A DNA stretch of 64,000 bases. Origin: Bryobacteraceae bacterium. GTDB lineage: Bacteria; Acidobacteriota; Terriglobia; Bryobacterales; Bryobacteraceae. The translations under genes were made by a program, and so were the position numbers. The notes below the pieces were generated by a model, which ran no database searches, was not told the DNA's origin, and was given only the letters and a program-made list of their open reading frames with translations. Below are positions 16,353-24,964 of the stretch, piece after piece; the stretch's first letter is position 1; each line of letters begins with the position of its first letter. Location of the stretch: NCBI GenBank assembly GCA_025055455.1, contig JANWXD010000001.1, positions 1-64,000 of the forward strand. The letters run 5' to 3'.

Positions 16353-17350
16353 CGGAAAGCCTCCTCGATGGCCGCTTCGAGCTGCGTGAAGTCGGACACC
16401 CGGCGGCCGTTGACGAAAAACGTCGGCGTGCCCGAAACGCCCGCCTTGCGCCCGAGCTTGATGTCGCGTCTGACCCGTTCGGCCGCGGCCGGGTCTTTCA
16501 AGCACGCCGCGAATTCGGCGCCGGAAAGACCTCGAGCCTCCGCTAGCGATAGCAACGCGGCATCACTCAGCGGTCCGTCGTATTCGAACAGCGCCTGGCG
16601 GTACTCCCAGAAACGTCCCTGGCGCTCGGCGCAAGCCGCCGCCACGGCGGCCGGAAACGCGTGAGGGTGATTGGGGAGGGGGAAGTGGCGGAACACGTGC
16701 CGGATCCGGCCTTCCCAGCGGGCGAGCGCCCGCCGCACCACAGCCTGGGCTTTGCGGCAAAAGGGACATTCGAAATCGGCGAACTCGACCACCTCGACTG
16801 CCGCCTCGGCGGGACCGAGGCGCGGCCCGGGATCTGCCGCTAGCTCCCCCGCCGCTTGGCGGTTCAAGTAATTGACGATCGTGGACTGGCGCCGCAAATC
16901 CTCGAGCAGACGCCGAAAGGCCTCTGCCCGCCGCTGGTCTTCCAGGTTCCGGCGAATCCGGTATTTCGCTTCCGCAGCGAGGGCGCCGGGGAAACGCTCG
17001 CGGCTGCGCAACCATGCCGCCTCGACCTCTTCGTCGGAAACCGCAGCGAACTGCAACCGCCGGGCCAGAAATTCCTCGACGGTCAGGTTCTCCCTCCGCG
17101 CCGCCTGTTCGAGCAAGAGGTTGTCAATCAGCCTGACGAGCATGCTCTCCCGCAGGCGGAGGATCTGCTGCTCCAGTTGAGCCAGTTGCGGACGGATCTC
17201 TTCGTTCAGCCGCTTCTGTGTGATTGGCTCGCCGTTGACGAGAGCCAGGATCTGATCGTGCGAGTCCTGAGACCGTGCGGGGAACAGCAGCAGAGCAGCG
17301 CCGCACAGGAGAGTGAGCGCTGGGTTGCTGGGGACCGAGGCGCGGCCCAT
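16331..17350 (-). CDS. Periplasmic SurA-N/DsbA fusion (thiol-disulfide oxidoreductase with chaperone-like N-terminus)
   Basis: A 339-residue secreted protein. After a signal peptide (~1-27) it has a SurA/parvulin-type N-terminal helical domain (residues ~31-150, opening ALVNGEPITQKRLNEEI), then a DsbA-like thioredoxin domain from ~185. The redox motif is CPFC at 195-198 in ADFECPFCRK, and the cis-proline loop is GTPTFF near 313. The likely role is disulfide formation or isomerisation of exported proteins, with the N-terminal domain binding unfolded clients, as known for related acidobacterial proteins. ATG 17350 follows GGAGG. The 3' end overlaps the start of the small envelope-protein gene. 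Confidence 0.88.
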   Translation of the reverse strand: MGRASVPSNPALTLLCGAALLLFPARSQDSHDQILALVNGEPITQKRLNEEIRPQLAQLEQQILRLRESMLVRLIDNLLLEQAARRENLTVEEFLARRLQFAAVSDEEVEAAWLRSRERFPGALAAEAKYRIRRNLEDQRRAEAFRRLLEDLRRQSTIVNYLNRQAAGELAADPGPRLGPAEAAVEVVEFADFECPFCRKAQAVVRRALARWEGRIRHVFRHFPLPNHPHAFPAAVAAACAERQGRFWEYRQALFEYDGPLSDAALLSLAEARGLSGAEFAACLKDPAAAERVRRDIKLGRKAGVSGTPTFFVNGRRVSDFTQLEAAIEEAFRHGQASR

Positions 17351-17471
17351 GGCCGACCTCCGGGCCTAGCTTGACAAAAAAAATGAGGTTCAATAGTACG
17401 AAAGCACCAAGGCGCAGCCACGCCGCGGAGTCCCCGCACACCGGAAGGCCAATCGCTCGGGCCGCGGGGCC

Positions 17472-18131
17472 TCAAGGTTCCGGTCGCCAGTCGAAGTACC
17501 GCGGGCCGACCAGAAAATTCCGTGCCACCGCATCGGGGACCACCAGGTGTAGCAGGAATCCGATCACGCCGTGGAGTAGGCCGAGCAACGCCAGATTGCG
17601 CCAGCGCAGGTAGACGCGCGCGCTCAGCCAGCCGCCGGCCAAGGTCACCGCCATGAGAAACGGATTCGGCGCGTGGGCTGCGCAAAACAGCAGCGCGGCG
17701 GTCCAACTGGCATGTCCGTCAGCGAGCACGGCGCGAAGCCGGTTCAGAAAGTAACCGTTCAACAGATATTGCTGAACGAATCCCCACGCCAGATACAGGC
17801 TCAGATTGGAGAGCGACCGTTCCAGATGGAACCGCTCGAGGGTGCCCACTCCGTAGCCGACCAACAGCAGCCCGAACACGAGCACCGCCACCCACGGGGC
17901 GAGCTTCACCACCGGCTCGCGCCAGGGCCCGTTCAGCCCCAATTGCGCCGGCCCCTCTCGCCGCCGCCAGTGCGAAGCCAAAAGAAAGACCGCCGCGGGC
18001 AACCAGGCCAGCTTATGGATCCGGCGAAAGAACCAGATATAGAGGAACGCATAGGCCGCCACGGCGGCGGGCTCCGCCAGCCAGCGGTACGTCCTCAGTT
18101 GCACGCGAGGCTTTTCAAGTTCCACCCGCAA
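17472..18131 (-). CDS. CPBP (CAAX-protease/Abi-like) family membrane protein lacking catalytic glutamates
   Basis: About 219 residues with six or so membrane helices. The two histidine motifs of the CPBP intramembrane protease family are recognisable: FCAAH with H153, and LLGLLHGVIGF with H187. In the position of the catalytic EExxxR motif it reads Q120-Q121-YLLN, so the glutamates and arginine are absent and proteolysis is doubtful. The start is uncertain: TTG at 18131 gives a 37-bp overlap with the upstream gene, while GTG at 18125 or 18104 would shorten it. It may act as an inactive membrane protein, or the motif may be a lineage variant. Confidence 0.7.
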   Translation of the reverse strand: MRVELEKPRVQLRTYRWLAEPAAVAAYAFLYIWFFRRIHKLAWLPAAVFLLASHWRRREGPAQLGLNGPWREPVVKLAPWVAVLVFGLLLVGYGVGTLERFHLERSLSNLSLYLAWGFVQQYLLNGYFLNRLRAVLADGHASWTAALLFCAAHAPNPFLMAVTLAGGWLSARVYLRWRNLALLGLLHGVIGFLLHLVVPDAVARNFLVGPRYFDWRPEP

Positions 18132-18955
18132 ATGATGCTGGCTTGGAGCTTGTCGCCGCCCGGGCCGGGCCAGTGGGTTTCCAGGCTGATCGCACCGCGG
18201 TAGCCGTCAGCCAGAAGCGCCGCAATCTGCCCCTTCCAGTCGATGGCGCAGGTGCCGAGGGGGCCCCATTCGGGCGTGTGATCCTCGACGCGGCAGTCCT
18301 TGGCATGCACGTGGACGATCCGGTCCTTGGGCAGCAACGCATATCCTTCGGGAAATGGTTTTTCGCCGGCGACGAAGGCGTTGGCGGGATCCCAGACGAG
18401 CTTCAGGTTCGGGTGGCGGACCGCCGCCAGAGCCCGCGCCGACTCGGCGGCGGTGGCAATGTTACAGGCGTGTTCGTTTTCCAACCCGATGATCACGTCC
18501 TCACGGGCAGCTTGTTCGGCCAGACGCGCCAGGGCTTCGACGACGCGGTCGAAGACGCGCGGCGGATCCACAGTGCGCCAGTAGGAAAACACGCGAACGA
18601 TCGGCGCGCCCATCCGGTGGGCGATCTGGAAGGCGCGCTCGGCCAGGCGCGGCTGGTCTTCGTAGGTGTGGCGCGAGGCGAAGACATCGTGCTGGAAGCG
18701 GCGGTCCACTTCAGGGGCGTCGGGGAGCACGCACTTGAAGATGGGCGAGGCGATGGAGATCACCTGCAAGCCGCGGGCAGCGAGAATCTGCCGGGCGCGC
18801 CCCAGCTCCTCGTCGGAGAGGTCCATGATGTTCTTGCCCCAGAGGACGCGAAGCTCCGCGCCGCTCATGCCGATGCGCGCCATAGCCTCCGCCGCCGTTT
18901 CCAGATCGGCGGAAAATTCGTCCGTAATGGCGGCGATGCGCAGCTTGGGTTCCAT
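18095..18955 (-). CDS. Sugar phosphate isomerase/epimerase-type TIM-barrel protein
   Basis: A 286-residue AP-endonuclease-2-like barrel. Motifs include IAAITDEFSADLE at the N-terminus, IGLENEHACN, KLVWDPANAF, IVHVHAKDCR and a C-terminal ISLETHWPG, which supply the usual Glu/Asp/His metal ligands of the xylose-isomerase-like superfamily. Such proteins catalyse isomerisation or epimerisation of sugars or inositols; the substrate is unknown. The end overlaps the CPBP gene, and it follows thiI by 33 bp, so the three genes may share a transcript. Confidence 0.85.
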   Translation of the reverse strand: MEPKLRIAAITDEFSADLETAAEAMARIGMSGAELRVLWGKNIMDLSDEELGRARQILAARGLQVISIASPIFKCVLPDAPEVDRRFQHDVFASRHTYEDQPRLAERAFQIAHRMGAPIVRVFSYWRTVDPPRVFDRVVEALARLAEQAAREDVIIGLENEHACNIATAAESARALAAVRHPNLKLVWDPANAFVAGEKPFPEGYALLPKDRIVHVHAKDCRVEDHTPEWGPLGTCAIDWKGQIAALLADGYRGAISLETHWPGPGGDKLQASIICGWNLKSLACN

Positions 18956-18988
18956 AGCTCAAATTATGGACGGCCCGGCGCCGGTGAA

Positions 18989-20197
18989 TCAAAGGGAGGG
19001 CGTCTGCTCGGCGGCAGCGATGGGGCGTTCCAGGCCGGAGGGCCGTACCATGACGGTTTCGGTCTGCTCGACCAGGCGCGCGACGAGAGGCGCCATCTCG
19101 ATTTCCTGCTCCCAGGCCTCGATCTCCTCCAGACGCCCGCGCGTTTCCGGATGGCGCGCCACGAAGGCCGAGCAGCAGTCCTCGTACGGCCGGATCGAGA
19201 TGTCGTACGTTCCGAACCGGCGGGCCAGTCGCACGACTTCGTTCTTGTCGTATCCCATCAGCGGAGCGATCACCGGTCGCGGCGCGGCGGCGTAGATCAC
19301 CCGGAGATTGTCCAGGGTTTGCGAGGCCACCTGCGCGAGGTTGTCGCCGGTGACGAAGGCTTTGGCGCCCTCCCGCTCCCGCAGCTTCTCGGCGATCTGG
19401 AACATGGCGCGGCGGTAGACAAGCATGCGCGCCTCGGCCGGTACTTTGTGAACGATGGCCTTCTGTAATTCCAGAAAGGGCACGATGAGGACTTTGGTGC
19501 GGCCGTTGAAGCGCGCCAGCACTGTCGCCAGGTCCAGAATTTTCTGGCGCACGGCCGCTTCATAGAACGAGTAGTTGTGGAAATGCAGCAGCAGGCATTT
19601 GCAACCGCGCTTCATGGCCAGCAACGCCGCCACGGGCGAGTCGATGCCGCCGGAGATCAAGGCGACGACGCGTCCGGAGACGCCCACGGGCAGGCCGCCG
19701 GGGCCCGCCAGCAGATCGGTGTACAGATAGGCGGCGTCGAAAGCCACTTCGACGTGAATGGTCAGATCCGGATCGACCAGGCGCACGGGACGCCCCAGGG
19801 CGGCCACCGCAGCGCCGATTTGTCGGTTGATCTGTTCCGAGGTGAGCGGGAAGCGCTTGTTGGCGCGGCGCGCAGAAATCTTGAACGAACCCGGAGGCGC
19901 GCCTTGGGCGATCTCGAGAGCTTTCTTTTCTATGGCCGCGAGATCGAGTGGCACGCGGGCGGCGAAGGCGAAATTGGCGATGCCGAAGGTTTCCTCAAGG
20001 GCGGTCCGGATTTGCTCCCGATCCGAATCCGCCCACAAGGCGAGCGTCAAGCGGCCCCCAACGCGCCGAACCAGCTCCCGGACCCGCCTGCGGATGTTCA
20101 CCGCCAGGGCCGTTTCGAAGCGCGGGCGATTGCCGGCCTTCAGCCCCGTCTCGCCATAGTGGATGACCACGTGGGTTGCCCACGAGTACAAGCTCAC
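18989..20197 (-). CDS. thiI: tRNA 4-thiouridine synthase ThiI, short form without rhodanese domain
   Basis: A 402-residue protein with the ThiI order: N-terminal ferredoxin-like region, THUMP domain (~60-165) and the PP-loop ATPase with SGGIDSP at 182-188. It adenylates U8 of tRNA before sulfur transfer, and may also serve thiazole synthesis. A conserved PYEDCCSAF segment is present. The C-terminal rhodanese domain of the E. coli enzyme is absent, as in most non-gammaproteobacterial ThiI, so sulfur must come by another relay. Confidence 0.92.
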   Translation of the reverse strand: MSLYSWATHVVIHYGETGLKAGNRPRFETALAVNIRRRVRELVRRVGGRLTLALWADSDREQIRTALEETFGIANFAFAARVPLDLAAIEKKALEIAQGAPPGSFKISARRANKRFPLTSEQINRQIGAAVAALGRPVRLVDPDLTIHVEVAFDAAYLYTDLLAGPGGLPVGVSGRVVALISGGIDSPVAALLAMKRGCKCLLLHFHNYSFYEAAVRQKILDLATVLARFNGRTKVLIVPFLELQKAIVHKVPAEARMLVYRRAMFQIAEKLREREGAKAFVTGDNLAQVASQTLDNLRVIYAAAPRPVIAPLMGYDKNEVVRLARRFGTYDISIRPYEDCCSAFVARHPETRGRLEEIEAWEQEIEMAPLVARLVEQTETVMVRPSGLERPIAAAEQTPSL

Positions 20198-20290
20198 ACC
20201 CCCAATTGTATCGGGCCGTTTCTAAGTTCGGTCTAGGAGTGCCTCCGCCCGCGCAAGTGATTCCTAGGGTTGCATCGGCTAAGGCCGAAG

Positions 20291-21964
20291 TTAGCGCAGG
20301 CCGTGGCCTTCCACCGCCGTCAGAAACTGGTTCGGCTTGATGTTGGTGAAGCGCTCCTTCAGGCCCGAGGGCCACTCGATCTCGAGCACCTTCACGAGAG
20401 GATCCTGCCCCAAGCCGAACACCAGCACGACGTCGCTTTGCGAGCAGTAACTGGAGCCGCTGTGCACCATGCGCCACTGTTTGCCGGAGGCGCTCTCGAT
20501 GCGGATGACGGCGCCGATGCCGTCCCGGTTGGACTTCGTCCCCACCGTCCGGATCGAGATCCAGCGGTTGCGGTTGCCCCCGTCGTTGCGAAACAGGTAC
20601 GCCGGGCCGTGGTTGGTGGTGACGAGCAGGTCCAGGTCGCCGTCGCGATCGTAATCGCCATAGGCGGCGCCGCGCGCCACGATCGGCCGGGCGAAAGCCG
20701 CCCCTAAGGCCCGCGTCACCTCTTCGAAGCGCCCCTTGCCTAAGTTGCGGAACAGATGCGGCGGTTGCCGGTAAGTGACCTTGGGCTGCACGCGGTTGAT
20801 CTCCTCTTCGATATGCCCGTTGGCCACGAACAGATCGAGCCGGCCGTCGAGGTCGTAATCGAAAAAGAACACGGCGAAGGCGAGCGTCAGCAAGCTGTGT
20901 TTGCCGACGGCGGATCGGGGCGCCTCGTCGACGAAGAGGCCGTTGCCCTCGTTGTGGTAGAGCGCCACCATTTCGTTGGAGAAATTCCCAACCGCCAGGT
21001 GGGGCCGTCCGCAGCCATCGTAGTCGGCCGCATCCGTGCCCATGGCGCCGCGCGCCACTCCGTCTTCGCCGAAGGCCACTCCGGCGGAGACGCCTTCTTC
21101 GGTGAACGTGCCGTTGCGATTGTTGCGATAGAGTTTGTTCGGCTGCGTGTCGTTGGCGACGAAAATGTCTGTCCAGCCGTCCCCGTTGTAGTCCAGAATC
21201 GCCACGCCCAGCGACTTGCTCGTGGGGTCGTAGAGGCCGGTCCGCCGCGTGACGTCTTCGAACTTACCCCCTCCCAGGTTGCGGAACAGCCGGGAGCTCG
21301 TGCCCTTGTACGATTCCGGCGTGCAGTAGGACTTCGTGACGCCGTCGAGCGAACACCACAAATCGCCCTTCGGACTCCACTGCACGTAATTGGCCACGAA
21401 CAAGTCGAGCTTGCCGTCGCGGTCGTAGTCGAGCCAAGCCGCGCTCGTGCCAAAATCGGCGTTTCGGATGCCCGACTCCCGCGTGACGTCGCGAAAGCGG
21501 AACTTGCCGAGATTGCGGAACAGCCGGTCGCCTTCGAGCGCCGTCAGATATAGGTCGGGGCGGCCGTCGTTGTCGTAGTCGCCGATCGTGACGCCCATGC
21601 CGTAAAGCTCCACGGCGAGACCCGAGCCGGCAGTGACGTCCGTGAAGGTTCCATCCCGGTTGTTGCGGTACAGGGCGGGAAGCGACCGACGGCCGCGGGG
21701 CGTCCAGTCCCGCGAATTGACCAAAAAAATATCCAGCCAGCCGTCGCCGTCGGCGTCGAAGAAGGCGCAGCCGGGGCCCAAGGTCTCCGGCAACCATTTT
21801 TTTCCGGCCCGGCCGCTGTTGTGGGTGAACCGAATGCCGGCAGCAGCGGTCACGTCGGTGAAGGTGATGGTGGCCGCGGGCGCCGCCACGGCGAGCACCG
21901 TGGCGAGAGCGACCAACTCAATCGGAGATGCGAGCCGCGATCCGCTCAAGAGGCACACTCTCAT
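20291..21964 (-). CDS. Secreted CRTAC1-family protein (FG-GAP repeats, UnbV/ASPIC C-terminus)
   Basis: A 557-residue protein with a signal peptide (~1-31) followed by FTDVTAAAGIRF, the usual opening of CRTAC1-like proteins. At least six calcium-type D-x-D/N-x-D-G loops (DADGDGWLDIF, DYDNDGRPDLY, DYDRDGKLDLF, DYNGDGWTDIF, DYDLDGRLDLF, DYDRDGDLDLL) indicate a seven-bladed beta-propeller. The end holds a UnbV/ASPIC module (RWISIRTVGTKSNRDGIGA). These proteins are extracellular and of unknown biochemical role. It overlaps the upstream cytochrome gene by 47 bp, so the two are probably made together. Confidence 0.88.
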   Translation of the reverse strand: MRVCLLSGSRLASPIELVALATVLAVAAPAATITFTDVTAAAGIRFTHNSGRAGKKWLPETLGPGCAFFDADGDGWLDIFLVNSRDWTPRGRRSLPALYRNNRDGTFTDVTAGSGLAVELYGMGVTIGDYDNDGRPDLYLTALEGDRLFRNLGKFRFRDVTRESGIRNADFGTSAAWLDYDRDGKLDLFVANYVQWSPKGDLWCSLDGVTKSYCTPESYKGTSSRLFRNLGGGKFEDVTRRTGLYDPTSKSLGVAILDYNGDGWTDIFVANDTQPNKLYRNNRNGTFTEEGVSAGVAFGEDGVARGAMGTDAADYDGCGRPHLAVGNFSNEMVALYHNEGNGLFVDEAPRSAVGKHSLLTLAFAVFFFDYDLDGRLDLFVANGHIEEEINRVQPKVTYRQPPHLFRNLGKGRFEEVTRALGAAFARPIVARGAAYGDYDRDGDLDLLVTTNHGPAYLFRNDGGNRNRWISIRTVGTKSNRDGIGAVIRIESASGKQWRMVHSGSSYCSQSDVVLVFGLGQDPLVKVLEIEWPSGLKERFTNIKPNQFLTAVEGHGLR

Positions 21965-24737
21965 GGAAATGAATCCGTTGCCGCTCGTTGTTGTCCTCCG
22001 GACTGAGCAAGCGCGGCTTCTGAGTGATGCTTTGGGCAGACTCGTCCGCTTTGAAGCGTAGGAATAACTTTTCTGCCCGTTTCGCTTTTTCCCACTCGCC
22101 CAAGCCGCGGTAACACAGCATCAGGTTGTAGTGCGCCTGCACGTCTTCCGGATCGACGGCGAGGACTCGTTGGAACGCCTCCACCGCGGCTTTATAATCC
22201 CGTTTGAGGAACAACACCCGGCCCATTTGATTGAGAACCACGCGATCGCGGGGATACAGGGCCGCCACCGTGCGCAGGGACGCCAGCGCGCCGTCGTAGT
22301 CGCCCTCGGCCTTCTGGATCATCGCCTTGAAGAAGTGGATCCGCCCCAGCTTGGGATTGATCCGCAGGGCGCGCTCGATGAAGGGCTTGGCGGCCTCGGT
22401 CTGCCCCTCCTGAATCAGCGCTCGCGCCACGTTCAACCAGCCGTCGGCGTAGTTTGGATCGGCTTCCGTGACGCGCAGGAAGGCGTATTCGGCGCCTTTC
22501 AGATCGCCTTGCAGGAGCAGGCCGATGCCCCAGTCGTTCCACCGTTCCCAATCTTGCTTGTGCACCACGGGTCGCCAGACGGTGGCTTCTCCGGGCCCCG
22601 CCAATTCCAGTTTGGCCGTCGCCTGGGCAATGGTCGTGATGGGCAGGTCCGGAATGTGATCCTTGATCAGACCCGAAACGTTCTTCGGGATGTTGGTGGG
22701 GGAGAACGTGAAGATCCGGCTGTCGTGATTGGCGCTTACCAGAGTGGCTGGCTGGCCCGGTGCCGGCTCGCCGGCATAAGAGAACTGTGTGTAATAATGC
22801 GAGAACTTGCGGTGGTTCAGTTTCGCGGTGACGGTGATGGGCCCTTTGGCGTCGCGCGGGATGCGCAAGATATAGTGCGCGACGTCGGCCGCACCGGGCG
22901 GGATCAACCGCACGTACAGGACGCTACGGGCCTGCCAGGCATTGCGCTTGTTGATGGGATTGCCCGCGGCATCCAGCATGTAGGAGCGATAGAAGTGGGC
23001 GCCCTTCTCCACGGGTCCTTTGCCGCCATCTTCGACCATGCCGCTCCAAAAGATGATCCGGCCCGTGGCGTCGCGCGCTTGCACCTCGAGCCAGACGTCG
23101 AAGGCGTCCACGGTTCCGCCCGGGAAGAAGTGGCCGATGCCGCGCGTGCGGACCACGACGTCCAAGCCGATGGCCGAGCCGGGTTGAAACTTGGCCCCGG
23201 CCTTGTCGATCGGCGCAGCTAGCCGTCCCACTTCGCGAATGTAAAGTTCCCCGCTCTGCTCGGCCTCTTCACCCACGGCGAAGCTGGACATCAGGCGGGG
23301 CCCTTCCTCGGCGCGCCGCAGCATCCGGACCGCACCGGGAATCTCCTCGTAGGGCCAGGCGGCGAAGATGTCCATCGTGATGAAGCCCGACTGCAGAAAC
23401 TCCTGCGTGACCTGCATTTGTTTGTGGTCTTTGTTCACGTAGGCGAGCGCGGTGTTGGCCGCCGGGAAGCGGTGGGAGTGCACGAACCCGTTGATGTTCC
23501 CTGGATCGCGCGAGGGAACCAGAGGCATGTGGCAATCCGAGCAGGTTTTCGCTTGCGGGGGATAATAGAAGGACCGGGCGCCTTGGCCCGACACGCCGCT
23601 CGCTTGCCAGCTGTCGTAGTCGTTGAAGCCGCGGAACCAGCGGTAGTTGTTCACCGGAACGTCCAAGTGCACCTTGTGGCAGGCCGAGCAAAACTCGGCC
23701 GAACTGCGCATGAACGGTTTCATGAAGGTGCGGCGGTGCGGTTCCGGATCCACGTTGGTCAGAAACCGGTCGAGCCAGCGGATGACACGATTCTCGCTCA
23801 CCGCCAAATGGTGTAACGGCGGATACATCAGGGTGAATCCGCCGTTACCCATCGTGCCCTCGACGTGCACGATCGAATGACACGATACGCAAGCCAAGCC
23901 GGCATGCGCCTCCGGCGTGTCCAGCTGTTTGACGGCCGGGATGTCGAAGCGGCCGTTGAAGAACATGGCGTGATCGTGGCAGCCGGCGCACCAACGGCTC
24001 GGCTTGGTGCCCACGATGCTTTGCATGTACTCGATGGACTTGCGGTAGAACTGGTTGTTGAACGAAGAGAACCGGTGGGCGGAGCTGAGCCACTGCTCGT
24101 AGATGTCCTTGTGGCACTCGCCGCAAACGTGGGAATCGAGGAAAAAGTCTGAGGGGATCAACTCGCCGGTGGTGGTCTTCGCCGAGGAAGGCCACAGCGG
24201 AGACTTCGGACCCAGGCCCTCCTCTTCCATCGACGTGGGCACCACAAGCGGGTTCCGAATCTCGCGAGGATACGCGGGCCAGAATCGTTCTTTCGTATAG
24301 GTGCCAGCGCGGAGCGCGACCAACAGGACCAGAGAAAATTGCAATCCGCGGGCGAACCACCGCCAGCCCCGACCGCCTCCCAAAGCCTTGCTCAGCGCAT
24401 AGCGGAGCAGCGCTACCAGCCCGGCGATGGCCAACCCAATATGCGCCCACAGGATCCAGCGGTTGGGCCGTAGTGCTCCAGCCCACGTCAAGTAGAAGCC
24501 TAAGGCAGCCGAGACCCCTAAAAGCACCGTGGCCAAGCGGGCCTCGCGCCGCCACTCGGGCCGTCGAATCAGCAACCATGCCACTGCCGCGGTGAGAGCC
24601 GCCCCCAGCACGATGTGGGCCAGCACGTTGGCCATGTAGAAGACGCTGGGCGTTGCAAAACCCCACAGATAAGCGGAGTTCAAAAGTAGAACGATCAGCC
24701 CCGCCCCAACGAATGAAACCCCCCGTGCGCTGCGCAT
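21918..24737 (-). CDS. Membrane-anchored pentaheme cytochrome c with C-terminal TPR repeats
   Basis: A 939-residue protein. The N-terminus has about five hydrophobic segments (residues ~8-150). A periplasmic part carries five CxxCH heme sites: CGECH (205-209), CAGCH (250-254), CVSCH (283-287), CSACH (350-354) and CSDCH (399-403). The spacing recalls cytochrome c554/NrfA-like multiheme modules. A beta-rich middle (~500-690) follows, and then TPR repeats (~735-890, e.g. DGWLNVARALIQEGQ and VLNQMGRVLFLKRDY). It probably transfers electrons at the membrane surface while the TPRs bind a partner. A candidate promoter lies upstream at 24782-24810. Confidence 0.87.
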   Translation of the reverse strand: MRSARGVSFVGAGLIVLLLNSAYLWGFATPSVFYMANVLAHIVLGAALTAAVAWLLIRRPEWRREARLATVLLGVSAALGFYLTWAGALRPNRWILWAHIGLAIAGLVALLRYALSKALGGGRGWRWFARGLQFSLVLLVALRAGTYTKERFWPAYPREIRNPLVVPTSMEEEGLGPKSPLWPSSAKTTTGELIPSDFFLDSHVCGECHKDIYEQWLSSAHRFSSFNNQFYRKSIEYMQSIVGTKPSRWCAGCHDHAMFFNGRFDIPAVKQLDTPEAHAGLACVSCHSIVHVEGTMGNGGFTLMYPPLHHLAVSENRVIRWLDRFLTNVDPEPHRRTFMKPFMRSSAEFCSACHKVHLDVPVNNYRWFRGFNDYDSWQASGVSGQGARSFYYPPQAKTCSDCHMPLVPSRDPGNINGFVHSHRFPAANTALAYVNKDHKQMQVTQEFLQSGFITMDIFAAWPYEEIPGAVRMLRRAEEGPRLMSSFAVGEEAEQSGELYIREVGRLAAPIDKAGAKFQPGSAIGLDVVVRTRGIGHFFPGGTVDAFDVWLEVQARDATGRIIFWSGMVEDGGKGPVEKGAHFYRSYMLDAAGNPINKRNAWQARSVLYVRLIPPGAADVAHYILRIPRDAKGPITVTAKLNHRKFSHYYTQFSYAGEPAPGQPATLVSANHDSRIFTFSPTNIPKNVSGLIKDHIPDLPITTIAQATAKLELAGPGEATVWRPVVHKQDWERWNDWGIGLLLQGDLKGAEYAFLRVTEADPNYADGWLNVARALIQEGQTEAAKPFIERALRINPKLGRIHFFKAMIQKAEGDYDGALASLRTVAALYPRDRVVLNQMGRVLFLKRDYKAAVEAFQRVLAVDPEDVQAHYNLMLCYRGLGEWEKAKRAEKLFLRFKADESAQSITQKPRLLSPEDNNERQRIHFHESVPLERIAARISD

Positions 24738-24781
24738 AACCTTTCCGGCTTCCTCTGAGTGGTTACGGTCGGATCACACCG

Positions 24782-24810
24782 ATGTTAGTCTGGAAACCGA
24801 AAGTTGACAA
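24782..24810 (-). promoter_or_regulatory. Candidate sigma70-type promoter for the cytochrome gene
   Basis: Reading the minus strand, TTGTCA (24810-24805), a 17-base spacer and TAACAT (24787-24782) lie about 45 bases before the start codon at 24737. The match is moderate and no start site is known. Confidence 0.4.
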
Positions 24811-24964
24811 TAATGAAAAAATATTAGCGGAACCGTGGCCGTGCGAAGCGCACTTGCCCCCGCTCTTGCCGGTAGGCGCAATTCGGGGGCGTCCCGAACG
24901 CCACCGCGATACAGCGCCGTCAGGCGACCCGCCCGTAACGGATCCCGCCGCGCGTTCAGCCGCC

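Noticed and set aside
17371-17399. Near-perfect promoter TTGACA, 17 bases, TAGTAC on the plus strand
   Set aside because: No plus-strand gene follows; it would transcribe antisense to the CPBP gene. The A8 run makes a chance match likely. Worth revisiting only with RNA-seq.
18143-19468. 441-residue plus-strand open frame
   Set aside because: Antisense to the TIM-barrel and thiI genes.
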